64,000 nt of DNA from assembly GCF_040545875.1 (NCBI RefSeq), contig NZ_JBEPMR010000010.1; one strand, written 5' to 3'. The translations under genes were made by a program, and so were the position numbers. The notes under the pieces are model-generated. The model had not been told where the DNA came from. It did not search any database and saw nothing but the letters and a program-made list of their open reading frames with translations. Source of the stretch: Faecalicatena_A orotica (GTDB taxonomy: Bacteria; Bacillota; Clostridia; Lachnospirales; Lachnospiraceae). This document shows positions 25,601 to 33,934 of the stretch, piece by piece (position 1 is the stretch's first letter; the number at the start of each line of letters is the position of its first letter).

Positions 25601-26905
25601 TTATAAAATATCAATATGTTCCCCTGCCAGTGCCTTATTCATGCTGCGCACCGCACAAAATTTCCCGCACATGGAACAGGTATCCTCGTGTTCCGGCTTC
25701 CGCTCATCACGAATCCGTCTTGCCGTATCCGGGTCTATTGCACAGTCAAACTGTGCCTCCCAGTCCAGTTTTCTTCTTGCATCCGCCATCTTGTCATCGA
25801 TTTCGCGTGCCCCCCTTACCCCTTTCGCAATATCCGCTGCATGGGCAGCGATCTTGGAGGCGATGATCCCCTGCTTCACGTCCTCCACATTCGGCAGTGC
25901 CAGATGTTCCGCCGGAGTCACATAACAGAGGAATGCCGCACCGGAGGCTGCCGCGATGGCACCGCCGATGGCAGATGTGATATGGTCATAACCCGGGGCA
26001 ATATCCGTCACGAGAGGTCCCAGCACATAGAACGGTGCCCCCTGGCAGACAGACTGCTGCACCTTCATGTTCGCCGCGATCTGGTCCATTGGCATGTGTC
26101 CCGGCCCTTCCACCATCACCTGCACATCCTTTTCCCACGCCCGTTTCGTCAGTTCCCCGAGGCGCACGAGTTCTTCGATCTGGCAGACATCCGTGGCGTC
26201 CGCAAGACATCCCGGCCTGCATGCATCCCCAAGAGAAATCGTAACGTCATATTCACGGCAGATGTCCAGAATCTCATCATAATATTCGTAAAATGGATTT
26301 TCCTCCCCAGTCATGCACATCCATGCAAACACAAGGGAACCTCCCCTTGAAACAATATTCATTTTCCGCTTGTGGTTCTTAATCTGGTCAATCGTTTTCC
26401 TACTGATTCCGCAGTGCAGCGTCACAAAATCCACCCCGTCCTCCGCATGCAGACGAATCACGTCTATAAAATCTTTTGCAGTCAGAGAATCCAGATCCCT
26501 CTGGTAGTGGATCACGGAGTCATAGATCGGAACCGTCCCGATCATCGCAGGGCATTCGCTTGTCAGTTTCCGCCTGAACGGAATGGTATTCCCGTGGGAA
26601 GAAAGGTCCATGATGGCATGCGCCCCCATATGGACGGCCTCCATTACCTTCTCCATCTCCACACTATAATCCTTGCAGTCTCTGGAAACGCCCAGATTCA
26701 CATTGATCTTCGTCTTCAGCATAGATCCCACCCCCTCGGGGTCAATGCAGGTATGCCTCTTATTCGCACAGATCACCGCCCTGCCGGAAGCTACAAGAGG
26801 AAGAAGTTCTTCCACTGTCATAAGCTCCTTTCCAGCCACAGTCTTAAGTTCTTTCGTCACGATACCCTTTCGTGCCGCCTCCATTTGTGTTGCATAATTT
26901 TCCAT
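25601..26905 (-). CDS. thiC: Phosphomethylpyrimidine synthase ThiC
   Basis: The 434-residue radical-SAM enzyme converts aminoimidazole ribotide to HMP-phosphate for thiamine synthesis. It has NVNLGVSRDC, HCGISRKTID, SRGGS, SLGDACRPGCLADATD, VMVEGPGHMPMDQI and the C-terminal iron-sulfur motif CSMCGKFC (CxxCxxxxC form). It has the shorter bacterial length without the N-terminal extension of E. coli ThiC. It is preceded by a TPP riboswitch. No other thi gene is adjacent. Confidence 0.97.
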   Translation of the reverse strand: MENYATQMEAARKGIVTKELKTVAGKELMTVEELLPLVASGRAVICANKRHTCIDPEGVGSMLKTKINVNLGVSRDCKDYSVEMEKVMEAVHMGAHAIMDLSSHGNTIPFRRKLTSECPAMIGTVPIYDSVIHYQRDLDSLTAKDFIDVIRLHAEDGVDFVTLHCGISRKTIDQIKNHKRKMNIVSRGGSLVFAWMCMTGEENPFYEYYDEILDICREYDVTISLGDACRPGCLADATDVCQIEELVRLGELTKRAWEKDVQVMVEGPGHMPMDQIAANMKVQQSVCQGAPFYVLGPLVTDIAPGYDHITSAIGGAIAAASGAAFLCYVTPAEHLALPNVEDVKQGIIASKIAAHAADIAKGVRGAREIDDKMADARRKLDWEAQFDCAIDPDTARRIRDERKPEHEDTCSMCGKFCAVRSMNKALAGEHIDIL

Positions 26906-27035
26906 TTCTCTTTACGTCCTTTCTTGAATCGTCTTTAATTTGTAATTAGATTCTGATGGATTCAAGTAAGCCACGCGGATGAATACGTAATCGAGGTGCC
27001 GGGATTCTCCGGATATTGCTTTTAAAAAAGAAAAA

Positions 27036-27068
27036 ACTGCTGCAATGCAACATGAGCATTACAGCAGT
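27036..27068 (-). terminator. Riboswitch-controlled terminator in the thiC leader
   Basis: On the minus strand ACTGCTGTAATGC pairs with GCATTGCAGCAGT (one G-U) and is followed by TTTTTTCTTTTTT. It lies 22 bp after the TPP aptamer and about 130 bp before thiC, so it is the expression platform. Confidence 0.88.
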
Positions 27069-27090
27069 AAAATCCATTCACCTTCTGTAT

Positions 27091-27179
27091 ATCCCTACGT
27101 TGGCATTATCCAAATCAGGTTCATGGGTCTAAGCGATTCAGCTTACTCTCAGCCCGCTTGATACGCGAGCTCCCCTGTT
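27091..27179 (-). ncRNA. TPP riboswitch (THI element)
   Basis: The minus strand has the conserved TPP aptamer parts in order: CAGGGG, GGCTGAGAGTAAGC, GACCC, GAACCTGATTTGGATAA and TGCCAACGTAGGGA. The spacing matches the family. Binding of thiamine pyrophosphate should stop transcription at the terminator at 27036-27068. Confidence 0.97.
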
Positions 27180-27188
27180 TACGTTTTT

Positions 27189-27217
27189 ATTATACTATGC
27201 AGCCTGTCTTCTGACAA
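27189..27217 (-). promoter_or_regulatory. Sigma-A promoter of the thiC leader
   Basis: TTGTCA (27212-27217) and TATAAT (27189-27194) on the minus strand are separated by exactly 17 bp. They lie about 10 bp before the TPP aptamer. Confidence 0.82.
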
Positions 27218-27276
27218 GAGAAAACTGACGATTTTTCTTCCACGGTTTTTCCCTACTCCAAATTCTGGTGTATCCC

Positions 27277-29322
27277 CTAAAGGAAAAGCCCTGTAATATG
27301 AAACGCCAGAAAACTTACTATCCAGGCAACCGCCAGCTGGAACAGCACGATCCCGAGCGTAACCTTCCTGCTGCCTACTTCCCGTCTGATCGTCGCGATC
27401 GTAGCCGTACATGGCACATACAGCAGGCAGAATACCATCAGTGCATAGGCATTTGCCGCGCCGAACCCCATTGCGCCCAGTGTCCCTACGAAGCTTGTCA
27501 TCCCGTGGGCCGTAGTAATGTTCTGAATCCCGAACAGAACACTGCAGCTGGATACAACGACTTCCTTTGCCGCGACTCCGGCAATCAGCGCAACCACGAT
27601 CTGCCAGTAACCCAGCCCGAGCGGCTTAAATACCGGTACAATGGCCTTTCCCACGATGGAGCCAAAGCTCTGGCTGATGTCCGTCACATACCCGGACATG
27701 CCGAAGTTCAGAATAAACCACATGATGATTGAAGCGATAAAGATAACCGTACCGGCTTTTGAAAGGTAATCCTTCACCTTTTCCCACACATAAATCGCAA
27801 TCGTCCTTGCATTCGGAGTCTTGTACTCTGGCAGCTCGATGAGCAGCGCATGCTCTGCCTTGCTTCCGTCAATCTTGGACAGAATAAATGCCGTCGTAAT
27901 CGCCACGACAATTCCGAGGATATACATGGAATAACAGGCCAGCATTGCATTTTTCCCGAAAAACATGGAAGAAAACAGTACATAAATGGGAAGTCTTGCG
28001 CTGCATGACATAAACGGCGTTACCAGAATCGTCTTCAGCCTGTCCTTTCTGTGCTCCAGTGCACGGGAAGCCATAATCGCCGGAACCGAGCATCCAAATC
28101 CGAGCAGCATCGGAAGAAACGCCCTCCCAGACAATCCAAGATGCCCCATGATGTCATCCATGACAAAGGCCACCCTCGCCATGTATCCGCTGTCTTCCAG
28201 AAAAGCCAGTGCCAGAAACAGGATAAAGATGTTCGGCAGAAACGTTAGGATGCCTCCCACTCCGGAAATGATCCCGTCTACAATCAGCGACTGCAGCATG
28301 GAACTGACGTGCCATGCCTCCAGCAGATTCCCGGCTCCCCCCGAGATCCACTCGAGGGCAATCTCAAAGTAGCCTTTCAGCCAGTCTCCGACCGTGAATG
28401 TCAGAAAGAATACAAGCGCCATGATCCCGAGGAAAATCGGAAGCCCCAGCCATTTACTGGTCATGTACCTGTCGATCTTATCCGTCCGTTCCTCTTTCTT
28501 GTTCTTATTTACCAGCGTCTCCTGAATCACTTCTTCTATAAAGTCATACTTCTGGTTAATTATATCCTTCTCATAACTCCGGTCCAGTACTGCGGGCATA
28601 TCAAGAGGATGATTCTCCATGACCGCCTTATCCTGCTCCAGCATCTTGATTGCATGCCACCGCTTGTTCTCAACCTCTGGATACTTCTTGTTCAACTGCG
28701 TGATGATCTGGTCGATCTTGTCCTCAATATCGTCGTGATATACCATCGCATACTCGCTGTGATGATTATGTATGTGCCCGGTCTTCTGCGGATGGTGGTG
28801 GATAAACGGGCTCTGTTTTGCAAAATCCTTGTGATGTGCCACCGCATGCATCAGAATCTCCAGCCCGGTCTTCTTTCTGGCAGAAACCGGAATTGCCGGA
28901 ATCCCCAGCATCTCCGGAAGGCGGTGCAGGTCAATCTCCATGCCCCTCTCTTCCACGATGTCCATCATATTCAGTGCCAGCACCACCGGTTTCCCAAGCT
29001 CAATCAGCTGTAGTGTCAGGTAAAGGTTCCTTTCCAGACAGGAAGCATCTACAACGTCTACGATGACATCCACTTCCTCGCTCATAATACATTCTCTGGA
29101 CACCTTTTCTTCCATTGTATAGGAGGTCAGGCTGTAAATACCGGGCAGGTCAATCAGCTTGAACTCCTGCTCCTTGTAGAATGCCTTCCCTTCCTTCTTC
29201 TCAACCGTAACTCCCGGCCAGTTTGCCACCTTCAGGTTCGCCCCTGTATAGGCATTGAACAGCGTCGTCTTCCCGCAGTTCGGATTCCCGATAAATCCCA
29301 CATTAATAATCTCTTTGCTCAT
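27277..29322 (-). CDS. feoB: Ferrous iron transporter FeoB with a histidine-rich insert
   Basis: The 681-residue protein has the N-terminal G domain (P-loop GNPNCGKTT at 12-20, DLPG at 59-62, NMMD at 118-121) and two gate/Feo core membrane blocks (GFGCSVPAIMASRAL, ARLPIYVLFSSMFF). Between the G domain and membrane part, residues 163-196 contain ten histidines (HHKDF..., IHHHPQKTGHIHNHHSEY, YHDD), more than is usual. It imports Fe(II). The ATG overlaps the feoA stop as ATGA. Confidence 0.96.
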   Translation of the reverse strand: MSKEIINVGFIGNPNCGKTTLFNAYTGANLKVANWPGVTVEKKEGKAFYKEQEFKLIDLPGIYSLTSYTMEEKVSRECIMSEEVDVIVDVVDASCLERNLYLTLQLIELGKPVVLALNMMDIVEERGMEIDLHRLPEMLGIPAIPVSARKKTGLEILMHAVAHHKDFAKQSPFIHHHPQKTGHIHNHHSEYAMVYHDDIEDKIDQIITQLNKKYPEVENKRWHAIKMLEQDKAVMENHPLDMPAVLDRSYEKDIINQKYDFIEEVIQETLVNKNKKEERTDKIDRYMTSKWLGLPIFLGIMALVFFLTFTVGDWLKGYFEIALEWISGGAGNLLEAWHVSSMLQSLIVDGIISGVGGILTFLPNIFILFLALAFLEDSGYMARVAFVMDDIMGHLGLSGRAFLPMLLGFGCSVPAIMASRALEHRKDRLKTILVTPFMSCSARLPIYVLFSSMFFGKNAMLACYSMYILGIVVAITTAFILSKIDGSKAEHALLIELPEYKTPNARTIAIYVWEKVKDYLSKAGTVIFIASIIMWFILNFGMSGYVTDISQSFGSIVGKAIVPVFKPLGLGYWQIVVALIAGVAAKEVVVSSCSVLFGIQNITTAHGMTSFVGTLGAMGFGAANAYALMVFCLLYVPCTATIATIRREVGSRKVTLGIVLFQLAVAWIVSFLAFHITGLFL

Positions 29323-29546
29323 TGTGCTGCCTCCTCCACGGTAATGTGATCCGCGATCCGCCGCCCCATTGCAAAGCGTGTTCCGCGAAACCGGACAGTG
29401 ACAGCCCCTTTTTTATCATTGTTTAAAATGGTGATCTTTGAACCAGTGGTAAGCCCCAGCGCCTCCAGCCTTCTCTCCAGATTAAGTTCAATATCAATCT
29501 CCTGAACCCGGTACGTTTGATTGTTCTTTCCCTCTTTTAACCTCAT
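29319..29546 (-). CDS. feoA: Ferrous iron transport protein FeoA
   Basis: The 75-residue SH3-like protein has the FeoA pattern RRLEALGLTTGSKITILNNDKKGAVTVRFRGTRFAMGRRIADHITVE. ATG 29546 has CAGGAG at 5 nt; the frame open to 29609 would run through the Fur box. It is coupled to feoB by a 4-bp overlap. Confidence 0.93.
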   Translation of the reverse strand: MRLKEGKNNQTYRVQEIDIELNLERRLEALGLTTGSKITILNNDKKGAVTVRFRGTRFAMGRRIADHITVEEAAQ

Positions 29547-29587
29547 GGCCGCTCCTGTAAGTATGTTTCTTTCGTATTTTTGTAATT

Positions 29588-29600
29588 GATAATTATTATC
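29588..29600 (-). promoter_or_regulatory. Fur-type operator of feoAB
   Basis: GATAATTATTATC is a perfect 6-1-6 palindrome, the core of the Fur box. It lies just downstream of the -10 box, covering the likely transcription start, which suits repression by iron-loaded Fur. Confidence 0.85.
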
Positions 29601-29608
29601 TATTAGCA

Positions 29609-29637
29609 ATTATAAAACTTTTACTGCAATAAGTCAA
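29609..29637 (-). promoter_or_regulatory. Sigma-A promoter of feoAB
   Basis: TTGACT (29632-29637) and TATAAT (29609-29614) on the minus strand are 17 bp apart. The Fur palindrome begins 9 bp downstream. Confidence 0.83.
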
Positions 29638-29739
29638 ACACATTGACAATTTCCGCCATAACATTTACCCTATTGTTTAGACGTAGCTGTTCGTGGGTTT
29701 TGAGCAGTTATATTTAGATATAGAAAAGGGGCACACAAT

Positions 29740-30690
29740 ATGGATATTTACTACATGATACTTTACTTCTTCGTTTATGGTTTTCTAGGCTGGTGTGCAG
29801 AAGTCGGTTTTGCCGCGGTAAAGGAGCACAAGTTCGTCAACCGCGGATTTTTAAATGGTCCCATCTGCCCGATCTACGGTGTGGGCGTTACCATAGTCAT
29901 CGCATTCCTGACGCCATATAAGGACAACCTGATCCTGCTTTACATATCCTCGGTCATCCTCGTCACACTACTGGAGGGTGTCACCGGGTGGGCAATGGAT
30001 AAGATCTTTCATAATAAATGGTGGGATTATTCCAAACAGCCATTCAACATTGGCGGATATGTCTGCCTGATCTTCTCGCTCGTATGGGGCGTTGCCTGCG
30101 TGGCAATCATGGATTTAGTCCACCCGCTGATCCATCAGGCACTGACATTCATCCCGCACACACTCGGAATTGTGCTGATGGCAGTACTCGGAATCGCAAT
30201 GTTTGCAGATCTCTACGTTACAGCATCCGCGATCTTCAAGTTTAACAAACGTCTGGCAAGCATGGAAAAAATTGCTGGGGAACTGCACGAAATATCCGAC
30301 CAGATCGGCGAGGATATCTACGAGACAGTCATCACCGCAATGGAGAAACAGGAAGTCTCCAGACAGAAACTGGATGAGGCTGCCGCAGAATGGAAAGAAA
30401 AGACACAGGAGGCGACTTCCGGTTTACTAGAAAAGACACAGGAAACCGCTTCCGGTTTATTCGAAAAGACGCAGGAAACTGCTTCCGGCCTGCTGGAAAA
30501 AACGCAGGAAATATCTGATGAAATGCGCAGCCGCATCGGCGATCTGAAAACACGTTATCAGGACCTCAGCATCAAGACACCGAAAGTCAGCAGACGTCTT
30601 GTAAAGGCATTCCCTAAGATGGAATCACGGAATTATAAAGTTCAGCTAGAGGAACTGCGGAAGAAAGTGAATGAGCGGAGGCGGAAATAG
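29740..30690 (+). CDS. Membrane protein with CmpB-like permease domain and tandem 11-residue repeats
   Basis: The 316-residue protein begins MDIYYMILYFFVYGFLGWCAEVGFAA and has four to five membrane helices (residues 1-170) of the putative ABC-transporter type II permease family (CmpB-like, NRGFLNGPICPIYGVGV). A helical cytoplasmic part follows. Residues 220-258 are three and a half copies of EKTQE(A/T)(T/A)SGL(L/F), encoded by 33-bp tandem repeats at 30397-30513, like LEA or apolipoprotein amphipathic repeats. No partner ATPase is adjacent. Function unknown. ATG 29740 follows AGAAAAGGGG. Confidence 0.85.
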   Translation: MDIYYMILYFFVYGFLGWCAEVGFAAVKEHKFVNRGFLNGPICPIYGVGVTIVIAFLTPYKDNLILLYISSVILVTLLEGVTGWAMDKIFHNKWWDYSKQPFNIGGYVCLIFSLVWGVACVAIMDLVHPLIHQALTFIPHTLGIVLMAVLGIAMFADLYVTASAIFKFNKRLASMEKIAGELHEISDQIGEDIYETVITAMEKQEVSRQKLDEAAAEWKEKTQEATSGLLEKTQETASGLFEKTQETASGLLEKTQEISDEMRSRIGDLKTRYQDLSIKTPKVSRRLVKAFPKMESRNYKVQLEELRKKVNERRRK

Positions 30691-30737
30691 AGGGGCTGGC
30701 AAGGAATAGGAATTTAGATTTTATAGTTGGAGAATGC

Positions 30738-30778
30738 AAAAGGCAGGATAACCGTTGTGTATAGGTTTCCTGCCTTTT
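30738..30778. terminator. Bidirectional terminator
   Basis: AAAGGCAGGATAACC pairs with GGTTTCCTGCCTTT (one bulge) and is T-rich on the plus side. It separates the repeat-containing membrane protein gene from the convergent sipW-like gene, whose stop is inside the stem. Confidence 0.8.
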
Positions 30779-31349
30779 AGTTACTGCATATACTTTTTGG
30801 TTCTTCGGGCTGCTCGGCCTCTTCCTGTGCTTTGCGCTCTTCTTTGTCAAACTTACTCCATAGAATTTCATAGATAATCATAATGAACATAATGATTCCA
30901 AGTTCAATTAATGCGAAAGGGCTCTTTAAGAATAAGGCATATTTTCCTACATATGGAATATGGAAAACATAAGTGCCTATGATATCCTCCCTGTGTGAGA
31001 CATAATCATCATAGCGGTCTGCTAATGCAGCCTCTGTGAGATAGCGGACGGAGCCGTCTTCTTGGACTTCTGTTCCACGGTAATAATGGGTAAATACAGC
31101 TTCTTTCCCCAAGCGATCAACATTGAAAGTAATGATATCACCTTTTTTGGGCTCTTCATTTTCTTTTAAATTTTTAACAAGTACAACAGAGCCAGTCGGT
31201 ATGACTGGCTCCATGCTGTCTGTTAGGATTACAAATGGTTGATACCCTAAAACATTTTTTACAGTATCCGGGCTTACTTCCATAAAAATTATATATATTC
31301 CAAGTATAACCCAGCTTACATTAAATATAATCGATATTGCTTTTCTCAT
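30777..31349 (-). CDS. sipW: Signal peptidase I of the SipW (ER/archaeal) type
   Basis: The 190-residue protein has an N-terminal membrane helix, the catalytic Ser45 in LTDSMEPVIPTGS, and His88 in VFTHYYRG where bacterial-type enzymes have Lys, which defines the SipW/ER class. A second helix lies at about 148-168. In Bacillus SipW processes TasA and TapA for biofilm fibres. It directly follows the TasA-like gene (1 bp gap), its probable substrate. Confidence 0.93.
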   Translation of the reverse strand: MRKAISIIFNVSWVILGIYIIFMEVSPDTVKNVLGYQPFVILTDSMEPVIPTGSVVLVKNLKENEEPKKGDIITFNVDRLGKEAVFTHYYRGTEVQEDGSVRYLTEAALADRYDDYVSHREDIIGTYVFHIPYVGKYALFLKSPFALIELGIIMFIMIIYEILWSKFDKEERKAQEEAEQPEEPKSICSN

Positions 31350-31350
31350 C

Positions 31351-31878
31351 TTATTCTGAAGCCGGAGTAGTTGTTTTAGATAAAGCTCCTGTCACGTCTA
31401 CAAAAACTTTCTGTCCACCTACAGAATCTTTTTCCGTTTCCTTTGGCGTTAAAGTAACTGAGAATGTTGCTTTATTTTCACTATCTAAATTTTTTTCTAC
31501 TGAGGTTATACTTTCATTCAGAGCAGTGTTATCAATTTTTACATCAAATTTATTAGTAATATCTGATTTATCCTCACCCTCTTTGTCATATACCGCAACT
31601 TTTGCAGTAACTTTTGCTGTTGTACCAGTAGGTACATCCGTCGCCGCAAACGTTACAGGTTCACTTGTATAAGTTGGTACCTCATCCCATGTTCTATCTT
31701 CTACATTATAAGTCAACGCACTAGCCGTTAACGTTACAGGCTTATCAATTGTTAATGAACCACTCGCAGTATCCTCCAAACTATCCCATACCGCATAAGA
31801 TCCCGCCATCGTCACAACAATTGCCCCTGCTGTTACGAATCCCAATATTTTCTTTTTACCAAGTTTTAATTTGTTCAT
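31351..31878 (-). CDS. TasA/camelysin-like secreted protein with SipW-dependent signal
   Basis: The 175-residue protein begins MNKLKLGKKKILGFVTAGAIVVTMAGSYAVWDSLEDTASGSLT, the typical SipW-dependent signal (KKK, hydrophobic core, then a T(A)xGSL junction). The mature part is beta-rich and acidic, with many Thr and Lys, as in TasA and CalY matrix proteins. AAGGAGG precedes ATG 31878. A TATAAT box lies at 31924-31929 on the minus strand. The pair may make a surface fibre. Confidence 0.88.
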   Translation of the reverse strand: MNKLKLGKKKILGFVTAGAIVVTMAGSYAVWDSLEDTASGSLTIDKPVTLTASALTYNVEDRTWDEVPTYTSEPVTFAATDVPTGTTAKVTAKVAVYDKEGEDKSDITNKFDVKIDNTALNESITSVEKNLDSENKATFSVTLTPKETEKDSVGGQKVFVDVTGALSKTTTPASE

Positions 31879-32006
31879 TCCTTATACCTCCTTAAGGCTT
31901 CCGTGCTTTTGTTTTATGTTTACATTATATACACAAAAGGAGGTTTTGGCTAATACTTATATGTGATTGTCCCGTGATGCATTTGGCTTATCGCGGATGT
32001 TGTTTT

Positions 32007-32924
32007 CTAATCCCCATAGCATTCCAGAAACAGTTTTAGGAATGCTTCGGCCTGTCTGGAGAGGATTTCCCGCTTTCTTTTGATCCAGAATAACTTCTGG
32101 GTGACTTCGCAGTGGTTCAGAAGCAGGCTGTTTATTTTACCTTTTCTAAGCTCCTCCACCTGCCATTTGTTTCCAAATATGAAGGAGTCTGTTCTTTTGA
32201 TCATGTTGATGATGGCATGGTAGTTGTTCATCTTTATCTTTTTGGAAAAGTCTGCTATCTGGATCTTTCCGTCTATCTTGATGATATTATTGAGATTCGC
32301 GAAGTAATCGACCGGAAGGCTGATATGGCTGTATGGGAGCATTTTTTCCACGTCGATGGAAGTCTCATTGTAATAGGGATTTTCCTTTCCTACCTGAATG
32401 TAAAGAGGACCTTGGCTGATCTCATGTATTTCGAGATCTTTTAGTTCTGTCAGCTTGTGAAATGCGGACATCTGGATGTTGTTAATTGTCACAATGCCGA
32501 TGTCTGCCTCCGTCTTTTCTACCCGGTCCAGTACGTCTTCTATGGTTGTTTCTGTTATATTGATTTCAGTGCGCTCCGCCCTGGTTGTCTCGTAAAACTG
32601 GAAAATCATATCGTCACGCATGATTAGTTTTCCAATGGCGATGCTGATTCTGGATTCTATGTATTTTTCATTCTGGAGTCTGATCATCGAAATCTCATCC
32701 ACCTGTTTCAGGATGGATTTTGCATAATAATAGAAGCCTTCCCCAATCTCCGTTACCTCCACACCTTTGTTGGTCCTGACCAGCATCGGCGCGCCGAACT
32801 CCTTTTCCAGTCCCTGCACGGCCCTGCTCAGGTTCGGCTGTGAGATGTACAGGCTCGCTGCGGCTTTCCTCATGCTCTTCTGGTCTACTATCTCAACAAA
32901 ATATCTCAAGTCCCTTATTTCCAT
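32007..32924 (-). CDS. LysR-family transcriptional regulator
   Basis: The 305-residue protein starts MEIRDLRYFVEIVDQKSMRKAAASLYISQPNLSRAVQGLEKEFG, the standard LysR winged helix, followed by a substrate-binding domain. The inducer domain is poorly conserved, so the ligand is unknown. Its target is unclear: the MgtC gene across the 330-bp gap is divergent, but an insertion element lies between them. Confidence 0.92.
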   Translation of the reverse strand: MEIRDLRYFVEIVDQKSMRKAAASLYISQPNLSRAVQGLEKEFGAPMLVRTNKGVEVTEIGEGFYYYAKSILKQVDEISMIRLQNEKYIESRISIAIGKLIMRDDMIFQFYETTRAERTEINITETTIEDVLDRVEKTEADIGIVTINNIQMSAFHKLTELKDLEIHEISQGPLYIQVGKENPYYNETSIDVEKMLPYSHISLPVDYFANLNNIIKIDGKIQIADFSKKIKMNNYHAIINMIKRTDSFIFGNKWQVEELRKGKINSLLLNHCEVTQKLFWIKRKREILSRQAEAFLKLFLECYGD

Positions 32925-33030
32925 ATTTTTGGCCCTTATCCTTTATTAGTGATAGCATTATACCTTATCTGGTCATACAATAGAGGCAGAAAGATGACTA
33001 GCAAAACGCTCTTTATACTAGAGAAAGTTT

Positions 33031-33175
33031 GTTACTGTTCACACCCTGCGGGCGTGCACAGTAACGGCATCTGCTTATTTCAAGTCGCCTTCGGCGAGAA
33101 GCAGATGCCCTGAGACCATCACTTTATTGGCCCGATGCCGTGCAGCAGGGTGCACGGCACGGTGTGAACAGTAAC
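33031..33175. mobile_element. MITE-like element, 145 bp, with 15-bp terminal inverted repeats and 8-bp target duplication
   Basis: The ends are perfect 15-bp inverted repeats: GTTACTGTTCACACC at 33031-33045 and its complement at 33161-33175. They are flanked by the direct repeat GAAAGTTT at 33023-33030 and 33176-33183, as left by a transposase. Inside are a perfect 11-bp hairpin (GGCATCTGCTT 33066-33076 with AAGCAGATGCC 33099-33109), an 8-bp hairpin GCCGTGCA / TGCACGGC (33137-33158), and an inner copy of the end sequence ACAGTAAC (33058-33065). It has no coding capacity. An autonomous partner is not in the window. Confidence 0.85.
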
Positions 33176-33204
33176 GAAAGTTTACAAAAAAACCGTCCGG
33201 AATT

Positions 33205-33233
33205 TTGTATTTTTTTACATTGCGTGCTAAAAT
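33205..33233 (+). promoter_or_regulatory. Promoter of mgtC-like gene
   Basis: TTGTAT (33205-33210) and TAAAAT (33228-33233) are 17 bp apart, 21 bp before the start codon. The MITE-like element inserted just 22 bp upstream of the -35. Confidence 0.65.
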
Positions 33234-33254
33234 CATTTAAAAGGAGGAATTGCT

Positions 33255-33929
33255 ATGTGGCCAATGATTTTTGTTCAATTAGAATATCTTGTAAGAATAC
33301 TCGGGGCGGCCATCTGCGGCCTGCTTGTCGGGTATGAGCGGGAGAACCACCTGAAAACGGCCGGGATCCGGACCCACACGATTGTTGCGCTTGCTTCTGC
33401 GGTTATGATGATTATTTCGAAATATGGTTTTCAGGATATCCTTGCCCTCGACCATATCGGCCTAGACCCTTCCCGTGTGGCCGCGGGGATTGTCACGGCA
33501 ATCGGATTTCTCGGGGCGGGCGTGATTTTTACAAGGAATATCAGTGTCAGCGGCCTGACAACGGCTGCCGGAATCTGGGCAACCGTCGGGATCGGGATGG
33601 CATTCGGCGCCGGGATGTATGTCCTTGGTATCATGACGACCGTATGCATCCTCATTTTCCAGTTTATCCTGCACCGCAGATTCCGCTGGCTGAAGACCCC
33701 GACGATTCAGCAGATTACACTTGTCATGAATAATACGGAGAATATCAAGTCGGTCCTGACGGATTCCTTTTCCATCAAGGACTTAAAGATCATGACAATG
33801 AAGGCGACCCGTCTGGATGACCAGACGTTAAAGATCAAACTGAACGTGGCGTTTCCTGAGGATTACACGTATCAGGACGTAATCGATCTGTTAAAGGACA
33901 ATCCGCAGATAAAGTCTGTTGATATCTGA
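33255..33929 (+). CDS. MgtC/SapB-family membrane protein
   Basis: The 224-residue protein has the MgtC pattern: RILGAAICGLLVGYERENHLKTAGIRTHTIVALASAVMMIIS, PSRVAAGIVTAIGFLGAGVIF and TTAAGIWATVGIGMAFGAG, giving four to five membrane helices, then a cytoplasmic ACT-like C-terminal domain. MgtC proteins affect magnesium homeostasis and inhibit ATP synthase in some bacteria. AAAGGAGG precedes ATG 33255. Its stop is only 5 bp from the convergent ABC permease gene, without a visible terminator. Confidence 0.92.
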   Translation: MWPMIFVQLEYLVRILGAAICGLLVGYERENHLKTAGIRTHTIVALASAVMMIISKYGFQDILALDHIGLDPSRVAAGIVTAIGFLGAGVIFTRNISVSGLTTAAGIWATVGIGMAFGAGMYVLGIMTTVCILIFQFILHRRFRWLKTPTIQQITLVMNNTENIKSVLTDSFSIKDLKIMTMKATRLDDQTLKIKLNVAFPEDYTYQDVIDLLKDNPQIKSVDI

Positions 33930-33934
33930 CCGGA

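Larger units (their letters stand above)
32925..33254. other. Intergenic region holding a MITE-like insertion
   Basis: This 330-bp gap between the LysR gene and mgtC consists of an AT-rich LysR upstream part (32925-33022), the 145-bp structured element with its flanking direct repeats (33023-33183) and the mgtC promoter (33205-33233). No gene is seen. Confidence 0.8.

Noticed and set aside
25616..26350. Plus-strand frame of 244 codons
   Set aside because: It is antisense to thiC; the composition (many His, Arg, Cys, Pro) is that of a shadow frame.
28309..29013. Plus-strand frame of 234 codons
   Set aside because: It is antisense to feoB and has shadow-like composition.
30397..30513. CRISPR-like direct repeats
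   Set aside because: The 33-bp repeats are contiguous and in frame in a protein gene, with no spacers.
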